From: Kingdonia uniflora
Taxonomy: Eukaryota; Streptophyta; Magnoliopsida; Ranunculales; Circaeasteraceae
Assembly: GCA_014058105.1 (NCBI GenBank)
Contig: JACGCM010002156.1
Span: forward strand, 310,001 to 374,000
DNA: 64,000 bases
Reading direction: 5' to 3'
This document shows, piece by piece, positions 55,897 through 64,000 of the stretch (its first letter is position 1; every line of letters starts with the position of its first letter). The notes under the pieces were generated by a model that was given only the letters and a program-made list of their open reading frames with translations, was not told where the DNA came from and ran no database searches. Made by a program: the position numbers and the translations under genes.

Positions 55897-57911
55897 TCAA
55901 CTTGTAGTGATCCAAAATATTATCTCTCCCACAGCCAATTTGTATATGTCTTCGACTGACCACGCCTCCTGGAACTGATCAGAAGACCCGGCCGCCTGAT
56001 AAAGTACCACATGCACTATTAAATCAAAAATCTAATTGTACAACCATAAATAAATTGAGCTACTACTTGTAAAACTCGCTTGGATCAATACAGGCCTAAT
56101 ATATCATATATCTTAACCTTAATTGACCAGGAGCCACAAATTCACAAATCCCAAACTCACTACAATGCATCCACAATTCGAACAACTCAGAGCTAACCCT
56201 AGATAATTGAGAACTATCTGAACTTTTCAAGTAATAACTGTACTCTTAGATCAAAATAGATTTACAAGGAAACTTTTTCAGAAACTTCTTCAAGATTTTC
56301 TTTGTTTAGATAAACTCATGTAAGAACACTTCCTAGGTTCACGGCGCTAGTAATAATATTATAGATACATTTTGAGGGAAAATGCTTGATAAACGAAATA
56401 ACTAGTTAAAAAGATAAACTTACATGTGCATGAATCATGTACATGCTTCTGTACTGATCTGATGAAACATGAGCAGTCACCACTTCAAGCCTATGCTTCT
56501 CAAGTACAAAAAGGATAGTTGTCAAGAGCCCCAGCTTCTTCGGTGCACACACACTAATTTGCGCATCATCTCCACACACACTCAAAACCACATTGGGTGA
56601 AGACCATGTCTGCATACAAGAAGAAAATGTAGGCAGTACTGGAAGAGAATGGGGTGGGTATGTCGTCACAGCCATATTCCTCGAGGATACTTGATCAGCT
56701 ACAAATGCCTCCCTCGTGTTTGTTAAAGGGGTCGGCGTCAGTCCCGTTATTGACGGGTCATAATCGTTTGTCGTTGCCCCCCTTAGAATATCTAGCTTTT
56801 TCTTTTGTAGCTTTTGAAGGGTTTGTTGTAGCGTCTTGATGTAACTCACCGCCTCATCAACGATAGTAGATTTATCAGCCTGTATTCAAAAATTGGATGT
56901 AGATGATATGTTTATCAATAAATAACTAAACATGAATCAAGAAGATTAATTACTGCAGCGCAATCTATTATCAGGACAGCTTCTAATTCCTTGGTATCAT
57001 CTAAGGTAAAAAAAAAAAAAAAACTTTTACGAAACGTTTGATAGAATCTGCGATATGAACAATGTGGCCTGTGGTTGATTTCAGCACAAAGATCTGAAAA
57101 ACCTAATAAAGAAAATAATCACCCCGTAAATTCCCAATGTCCCAACCTCGGACTAGAACTTCAAGGACATAAATATAGAAAACCTAATACAATAAACAAG
57201 GACTCCCTCGGTTTGGATTCCGTGGAATAGTACAGGGTTTGAACACTCCCCCAATCTCAACCAAAGAGCGAAAAAGAAGAAAACCTAATTTTTCTGAAAG
57301 AATCTTTCTCAAGTTTGTTGGGGTTTTCGTAGATATTTGAAATTCTGTAGATGGTCTAAGAAGTTCCAAAAATATATATAAATGTTTGATGGAAACATTG
57401 GAATGATAGTTCCTTTGATTGGGATTTAAGAAGCATGAAAGGGACACAACCCCATGACTTAAGATACAAATAAAGTTTCTCTTTTTAGATAAAGAGGTTA
57501 CATCCCTTTGATACATATTGTTGTTATTACCTTGGCAGGGAGTTGAGGAAGCAAAGCATGAAGATTAGAGAACATGTTCCTCATCTTCTTCCTCCTCTCT
57601 CTCTCTGTCCAAATATGTATCTCATGATCTGACTCATCTCCACCACCCCCACTACCTTTACATTCACTGCTACCGCCCTTTGGCACACCACGCTTCAAAC
57701 CACCCGTTACCCCTGTTGGTGTCTGGGCAGGAGTCTGCGTGGGGGTGGGGCTATTGGAGCTCAAATCAGGTAGTTTTTTACCATGTTTCTCTAGACTACC
57801 ACTACCACTAGCAGCACCAGGAGCAGCACCAGAATTGTCAGAATTCGACAAACCCCAAGAATGGTTTTCCCAAAAGAAGTCACCCCCATGGCTTAACTCT
57901 TCAGTCTCCAT
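55897..57911 (-). CDS. ZOU: bHLH transcription factor, ZHOUPI/RGE1 (bHLH95) type
   Basis: Three exons on the minus strand, 57531-57911, 56424-56879 and 55897-55995, join in phase to 311 aa, close to the size of Arabidopsis bHLH95. The bHLH domain spans the first intron: [32 protein letters not shown], then [30 protein letters not shown], which matches the ZHOUPI clade very closely. The C-terminus is an ACT-like region ([20 protein letters not shown], then LVEKHRLEV-type helix and YMIHAH), ending [12 protein letters not shown]. In Arabidopsis the family member acts in endosperm to drive its breakdown and embryo cuticle formation. The ATG at 57909-57911 was chosen as the only ATG before the conserved [10 protein letters not shown] start. 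The Gly/Ser-rich linker before the bHLH is species-specific. Confidence 0.9.
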
Positions 57912-57941
57912 TAACAACAACAAATCTTTCTCACAAGGAGA

Positions 57942-57970
57942 GAAGAAGAAGAAGAAGAAGAAGAGAAGAG
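57942..57970 (-). repeat. GAA/TTC microsatellite in the 5' leader of the ZHOUPI-like gene
   Basis: About eight GAA units on the plus strand, that is a CTT-rich tract about 30 bp upstream of the start codon on the sense strand. Such pyrimidine tracts are frequent in plant leaders. Confidence 0.75.
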
Positions 57971-57979
57971 GGTTACAAA

Positions 57980-58786
57980 AGGAGTCAGGGAGCGTTTAAA
58001 AAGGTGTCGAAAATGGGGTGATTCGGCTGGCGAGGAAGAGCCCAAAATACAATCATAAGACAATGCCGTTATTGGCTTCGAAACAAAAACGGATACCAAC
58101 GCAGGGTGCCACAAAGATTTATACTGGAGGGTCCCCTCTATTAGGGGTTTCTTTCAGTTTCAAAACCCACACTTTAACCTCCAATTTACCAAAACAACAC
58201 AAACTCATTTAATAATACCTAATATAAGAATGTTCCTCAAGTGTTATGCACCTCTTCTAATTTTAGATGAGGCGTATCACAGTTGGATGCAGAAGAACAC
58301 CAACATTTTTACTTGCACTGGGAGCGTGGTTCTTGGAACTCAAGCACCAAAGTTTCGGATACTGTTGGATAACTTGAAATTTTGAGTTGGTGCATGCACT
58401 GTTGGAAATGGTGTTTGGAACGAACAAAGTGTGATAAGAGTATCGAATAAGTTCTTAGTTTTGTTTTTTAAATAAGAAAGAGTGAAGTTTGACACGTTGA
58501 CAGTTTTAAACTGAGAGGGGTTCATGACAGTGGGTGTTAGTTTCAGAATGATGATTGCAACGCATTACGACAAAGCCAAAGGTGATCTGAGAGTTGATAA
58601 CTTATTAGCATCTGTCTGCCCCAAAATACATTTTTGGGAAGATTTTTTTTTTTTTTAATTTGAAATTAATAGGAAGAGAAAATTTTGTGACTATTGTACA
58701 TTCTACGCTGGACAAACTTAAAGCAAGTTCAGGGACACATACCATGGAGATACGTAATTTTAGAGGGCGTTTGGATATACTAAAGC
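57980..58786. other. Promoter side of the ZHOUPI-like gene up to the Gypsy LTR
   Basis: No coding sequence was recognised. The Gypsy LTR begins only about 880 bp upstream of the ZHOUPI-like start codon, so the usable promoter is short or includes retrotransposon sequence. Confidence 0.5.
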
Positions 58787-59307
58787 TGTAGGAGCACGCC
58801 GCCGCTAGTAACGAAGTGACAGGTCGTCTAAACGAGCAAGCTCTGTCAACGACCACAACCTCACCTCATTCGAGCAGCGAAACGATATGTCGACTGACGA
58901 GCATGCTCGTCGGTTGTCCAACACTCGATGCACAGAGACTCCAACGAAGCCACTCTACAAATATCTCCAAAAGCCGAGCAAGTGCCAGCGACTAAAAGAT
59001 GGTAACAACGAGCACCCAATCCCACGACCCTAAAAGGATAGCCTAGGAATTAGGAATTTCCCAGGTCACGTGAGCACGGATGCTCCTAGGTCAAACCCTC
59101 CTTATAAATAGTGGGGAAGGAATAAACCAAAGGAATCTTTTTCTTCTTCCTTCTTCAAGCAGACTACTCTTCCTCAACGATCTCGAACGCAACCAGAGAG
59201 ACAGAGAGGAACCCGGAGAGAGTTGAGCGGTGCCCTCTTCCGGTTCAGTATCAAGCCCGACCCATCGAACGATTATTGTTGTCTCCTAATAAAACAAGAA
59301 GACCACA
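58787..59307 (+). repeat. 5' LTR of the Gypsy element
   Basis: 521 bp, beginning TGTAGGAGCACG and ending AAGACCACA. A TATAAATA box is at 59103-59110, followed by a CT-rich run that probably marks the transcript start. The 3' LTR is outside the window, so the left end rests on the TG dinucleotide and the change in base composition. Confidence 0.75.
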
Positions 59308-59321
59308 ATTGGCGCCGTCTG
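59308..59321 (+). other. Primer binding site of the Gypsy element
   Basis: ATTGGCGCCGTCTG follows the LTR directly. TGGCGCC-type primer sites are standard for plant Gypsy elements; the exact tRNA was not determined. Confidence 0.75.
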
Positions 59322-59352
59322 CATTCCCCACCAAAGCATCTTCCGAGCAACG

Positions 59353-61296
59353 ATGGTGGTTTCCGCCCACAATCAGTCTCAAGAACAAGCCATGACCGAG
59401 ATGAGAGCGGCGCTAGTGCAGCTGCAGGAGCAGATGTCCACAAAAGAAGACCAAATACGACAGCTCCAACTCGCCAACGATACTCTGCGTGACACCCTCG
59501 TCGCTAATACTCATCCGCCACAAGGCGGTCCGGTGGCCTCCGTGTTAGTAAGCGAGTCGACCCCGCACGAACCAGCTCATGGGGATGAAGCAAATCTTAA
59601 GCCTGCAGTTGGAACCTCGGTAACGCAGTTCACCAGCCCTACACACCACCTCGAGGACTAGCTATGCCTCCGCACACCACGATTCACCATGGCACGGGCC
59701 CACATCAGCATCGACCGGCTTACCAGCTCAGCCATAACGACCCACACCCTCCCGGTCGATATGTTCCCCAGCTCCACGACCACCGAGTACCAACTCCCGT
59801 CATGGATTACGGTGACCGATATGGCGACAACTGTGCAAAACAGTCACCATGGCATCCCCCTTATAGTCCTGATGACCACTCCTACCCCCATGGCCACGAC
59901 TATCACCCCCAATACGACCGGAACCACGCGTACAATGAGAGGTTTTACAACCGATACCCAAGAATGCCCTTGTCGGGACCGACCTATGCCCACAACTACG
60001 ACAGCCATTTTGGCGAGTCATCAACCAGAGGCGAAGCTATTCACAGAGGGGTCGCGGGAACCCATGACCAGCAACTGCTAACAGCAGCGTCCGTGGAGGC
60101 ACTTATTCGGACAATGCAAGGCGCGAACCCAACAAGGCGGTTAACCACAGAGACGCTCCACCGGATCTATAATACACCTTTCACCGCGGCCATACGGGGC
60201 TACATGCCAGGCCAAAGTTACTTTCGACCTAAAATAGAGGCATTCACCGGTTGCCAGGATCCTGAGCAACACCTATCTAAGTTTCAGTACAACATCGACC
60301 TACAACATCAAATAGATGAACACATGTGTCGTCTATTCCCCTCGACCTTGTCTGACAGGGCCCCTTGTCTGGTTTCAGAGTCTCGATTCCAATTATATAT
60401 CCACGTTCGAACAACTCTCGCTGGCATTCATCGAGAAATACCTCCACAACCAGCAGTCAAAGAAACAGTTAGCGGAGTTGTTCTCCCTGAAACAACAAAT
60501 TGGCAAAACCACCGACTCTTTCCTATTAAGGTTCAAAAGCGAGCTCACCCTCATAGAACGGGTTGATGCGCCAGCAGCCTGCCTCACCTTCATGGGCGCA
60601 TGTCTCCCCGGTTCTAAGCTGCGTGAGGCCCTGCATAGAAAATGGCCTGAAACCCTCGAGCACCTGTATGAGAAGGTCCGTAAATATCAAAACGTAGAAG
60701 CGAACAGCCGTGCTTCTGCCTCGCAAACTGCCACCCTCCTGAGTACCACATCCGCACCTACGCCGGTAGTACGTTCCGAGGCACACAAACACTCACGGGA
60801 TCATCAAGAAAATCTAAACGATAATAGGAACAAACGACGTACAGATCGCGACCCACGAGATAACACAGAAATACCCAAGGACGGACGACAGAGAACCACC
60901 CGATGGGAACGTTATCCTCCCAGCGACCTGACCATTTTACGGGTGGACCTACTCCTCAATGTCAAGAATGACCCCGAGTATAGAAAACCTCGCAACAAAC
61001 CTGACCGACCTAGTCGCCCTTACTGCGCGCATCACGATATACATGACCATACAACCGATGAATGTTACGACTTCATCAATATGACCGAGGCTTGGTTCCG
61101 CCTCGGCCGCTATACACGTTACCTCAAAAGACTAATGTCACCCGCTGAGAGAATGCCTCACCCCACCTTCGACCAACACGCAACAAACATACGGGCACCC
61201 GAACATTTAGCAGTATGTGAGATGATATTGGGCGACCTCAACCAAACCCTTCCAGGTATTCCATCTTTAATTCAACGAAGCAATGTTACTGCTTAA
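59353..61296 (+). pseudogene. Gypsy gag, broken
   Basis: The first part (59353-59661) starts MVVSAHNQSQEQAMTEMRAA, a coiled coil, and ends in a stop. A His/Pro/Tyr-rich part follows in another frame (59664 to about 60360), ending with the conserved entry into the gag core (IRGYMPGQSYFRPKIEAFTG). A frameshift near 60360 leads to the core proper in the third piece: VWFQSLDSNYISTFEQLSLA, FIEKYLHNQQSKKQLAELFS, LKQQIGKTTDSFLLRFKSEL. This is the Retrotrans_gag capsid region. No CCHC knuckle was found; CAHHDIHDHTTDEC at about 61026 is a CHHC-like segment at the place where plant Tat gag proteins have YCxFHxxxGHxTxxC. Confidence 0.85.
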
Positions 61297-63833
61297 CCGA
61301 GAATCAGTGAACTGCTCACGACATTGAAGTAGCCACTCTCCCTCCGCCAGAACAAGCCATCTACTTCACCGATCACAACCTTGGCACAGTTTCTCATCCT
61401 CATGATTACACCCTCATTATTTGGATCGTCATAGGTGGCATCCCCATTAAGAGAATGTTGGTCGACTCCGGTCCTTTACTATGATGCCCTTCGCAACATG
61501 AACATGCAGGACTGCCTTGTACCCTCCAAGACAGAGATTTCTAGTTTTAACTGGTCCACTGAACGAGCCATGGGAGAGCTCGTCACTCAGGTACAGGCAG
61601 GCCAAGTCGTGGTACCTACAAATTTTATCGTCATTAACAATCATATAGTGCACTACAATGGGATTCTAGGATGAGACTGGATTTACGCCATGAAGGTTGT
61701 CCCCTCCTCCTACCACCCGGTAATACGCTTCCTAAGAAAGTTTGGCCCCTACCAGATACGAGGCTGTCAGGTCGCAGCCCGTGTCTGCTGCGCCAACTCA
61801 TTACAAAACTTAATCAATCAAGAAAACACTACAAAAAAAGGAAAACATATCGAGCGAGAGGATTAGTAACGAACAGGGTACAAGCCCATGACGGTAGACT
61901 CGTCCCCCGTTCCTCGTCAACTGGATAAGGTAATACTCCCAGACACAGTACATGACCAAAACAATGCCATTATAAGTACGTTCAGTAAATCATGGACCCC
62001 GCTTCTCGTGGAGCTAATCGTTCCGATTGACATCGATGGCCCTACGAGAACAACATATATTAGTTCCTTCCTGACAGGTGATGAGCGAGCGGACCTTATC
62101 ATACTCCTCAGGCAATTCAAAGATATCTTCGCGTGGTCCTTTGGCGAAATGCCAGACATAGACCCCGCGTTGGCCTATCATCATTTACATGTTCATGAAA
62201 TGGTCAGCCCCGTCAAGCAGAAACCTCGCCGAACAGCACCACGGCTACACGGGGCTATCAACGACGAGATCCAAAAATTGTTGCACGCAGGGTTTATACG
62301 TCCCGTTGACTGCCCACGCTGGGTAGCAAACGTGGTCGTAGTACCGAAGAAGAATGGAAAAACTCGAGTGTGCATCGATTTTACTGACCTCAACCGACAC
62401 TGCCCAAAAGATAGTTTTCCTATGCCCCTTATTACCAGACTAGTCGATTCCATGGCCGGCCATGAGCAGTTGTCATTCATGGACGGCTACTCAGGATACA
62501 ACCAAATACCATTCGCAGTAGAAGATCAAGAATGCACATCCTTCACCACTGAACAGAACCTATACAGCTATACAGTCATGCCCTTCGGCCTGAAGAATGC
62601 AGGATCCACTTACCAATGCCTCGCAACCACCATGATTGAAGAACAGCTGGGTAAAACAGTTGAGGTCTATATCGACGGCATGCTAGTCAAAAGTAGACTG
62701 AGCACCGGCCACCTTAATGACCTCGAGACAGTCTTCACAAAGATACGGTCTTATAAGATGCATCTTAACCTAGAGAAGTGTAGTTTTGGCGTTTCCTCAG
62801 GAAAGTTCCTCGGACACCTCGTCACCCAACGTGGAATCGAGGCCGACCCTGACCAAATCCGTGTTCTCGCTTGTATGCCATCTCCACGGACGTTAAAGCA
62901 AGTACAAGCCCTCATTGGAAAAATTGCAGCTCTTGGACGCTTCATTTATAAAGCTTCCTACAAATGTTGCCCGTTATTTCAGTGCATTCGGGGAACAAAA
63001 AATGCCAATGGAACGATGAATGCGAGACAACCTTTCAAAACATGCTGCATTACTGAACAGCTCTACCCATTCCCACTGCCCCCACCGAGCACGAGTTACT
63101 AGGTTTGTACCTTGGCAATACAGATGAATCCATCAGCGCGGTCCTCGTACGTACAACATGCAGAGCGGAGAAGCCAGTATATTTTGTCAGTAAAACCATC
63201 ATGGGAGCAGAACTGCGGTACTCTGCTGTAGAAAAACAAGCCCTCGCTCAGGTATATACCTCACAAAAACTACGACCATATTTCTAGGCACACAAAATCA
63301 AGGTCATCACCACCCAACCACTGTGAGAGATTTTTGCGAAGAAGGATAAAACACGCTGAATCGCAAAATGGGCAATTACACTTGGAGAGTTTGACATCCG
63401 GTACGAACCACGAGTATCAATCAAAGGACAGGCAGTGACCGACCTCCTCGGAGACCTCCCCATAGATGATGACAACTGGCATAACGACGAGGAGAATGAC
63501 CTCGACACCCACATTGATGTAGATGAGCCAGCATATACTAAAAGATGGCGGTTATACACAAACGGGCCTGTCAATGCTAGCAGCTCTGGTCTTGGCATAG
63601 TGTTAGTTACTCTGAGCAATGAAAAAATCAAGAAAGCCATACGGGTCAATTTCGCCCTTAGTAACAACGAGGCTGAATTCGAGGCATTGTTATGTAGAGT
63701 AGAAACAACGTTGGCCCTGGGTGTGGAAAAACTTTCCATCTTTACCGACTCGCAGCTAGTTGTTAACCAGCATAGCGGGACGTTCCAGGCCAGCGGTAGA
63801 ATGGCCAGCTACATGGAAACCCTAAAACAGTGA
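61297..63833 (+). pseudogene. Gypsy pol: protease, reverse transcriptase, two RNase H domains, broken
   Basis: Protease remains appear as IIWIVIGGIPIKRMLVDSG across a frameshift near 61470. A long open frame (61888-63102) holds the RT: KQKPRRTAPRLHGAINDEIQ, VVVVPKKNGKTRVCIDFTDL, FMDGYSGYNQIPFAVEDQEC. The catalytic YIDD is YIDG (62668-62679), losing the second catalytic Asp. The first RNase H (SAVEKQALAQVYTSQKLRPY) follows in another frame and ends at a stop near 63285. The second RNase H (63435-63833) has RWRLYTNGPVNASSSGLGIV, where Asn at 63561-63563 replaces the expected Asp, and later IFTDSQLVVNQ. The enzyme is dead. Confidence 0.87.
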
Positions 63834-64000
63834 CTAAGCAAGTTCTGCAAGGTCAACCTCGAACATATCTACCGTAGTGAGAATAGACACTCGGACGCCC
63901 TTGCGTATCTAGCAGGAATCATCAGCAACAAACTCTGCATCATCCAGATTGATATCCTTGATAGACTGAGCATTACCTTAAACCCAATACCAGCCATGCA

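Larger units (their letters stand above)
58787..64000 (+). mobile_element. Gypsy retrotransposon, Tat-type, 5' part (continues past the window)
   Basis: 5' LTR, primer site, gag, protease, reverse transcriptase, RNase H and a second, archaeal-like RNase H lie in the Gypsy order. The second RNase H domain is the mark of the Tat lineage. Integrase and 3' LTR lie beyond the window. Frameshifts and stops in gag, protease and between the RNase H domains show that it is defective. Confidence 0.88.

Noticed and set aside
59664..60566. 300-codon frame taken as a complete host gene
   Set aside because: It is the middle of a Gypsy gag; the C-terminal 65 codons are out of frame after a shift near 60360.

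Overview
This is a plant nuclear window, most likely from a eudicot. Genes have short exons with GT..AG introns, the DNA is AT-rich, and much of it is built from plant transposon families (PIF/Harbinger, hAT and Tourist-like MITEs, Copia, Gypsy, LINE, SINE). The host proteins are plant-type: a SPATULA/ALCATRAZ-type bHLH, a ZHOUPI/bHLH95-type bHLH, an MBR-type RING-H2 ligase family, a small plant F-box/LRR protein and cytosolic ribosomal protein S16. The species cannot be named from the sequence alone.

Positions 1-20.2 kb are transposon-dense with no clear host gene. In order: a PIF/Harbinger element with an intact-looking three-exon transposase and a SANT-like partner carrying one stop; directly abutting it, a decayed Harbinger-type element with a NAM-associated ORF and a Plant_tran transposase facing each other; a Tourist-like repeat; a 2.28 kb solo LTR with near-matching 5 bp flanks; a decayed composite with a plant mobile domain (PMD) gene, a Plant_tran transposase and a NAM-associated ORF; a Copia LTR fragment; and a complete 348 bp MITE with TTA duplications. 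From 21 to 26 kb come a single-exon ERI1/ERI2-like exonuclease with a GRF zinc finger, a 5'-truncated LINE and an ABCB-transporter fragment.

Positions 26.6-34.2 kb hold RPS16 and a five-exon F-box/LRR gene, both on the minus strand. The second intron of the F-box gene is about 5.1 kb because it contains a hAT MITE and an internally deleted Copia element whose 5' LTR was itself interrupted by another LTR. Divergent from it, at 35.3-46.4 kb, is a tandem family of four RING-H2 genes (A-D). A, B and D have intact four-exon coding sequences; C has lost both RING exons and carries a frameshift. Later insertions (solo LTR-like, MITE, SINE, a 310 bp tandem duplication) distinguish the copies and give partial empty-site comparisons.

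Positions 49.5-57.9 kb hold two bHLH genes converging tail to tail: the SPATULA-like gene (plus strand, eight exons, 369 aa) and the ZHOUPI-like gene (minus strand, three exons, 311 aa). The last 5.2 kb are the 5' part of a Tat-type Gypsy element (LTR, primer site, gag, protease, RT, RNase H, second RNase H) with frameshifts and altered catalytic residues; it continues past the window.

No prokaryotic feature, CRISPR array, rRNA or convincing tRNA gene was seen. All exon models below were checked for reading phase by hand; splice sites and family names still rest on recognition, without database searches.
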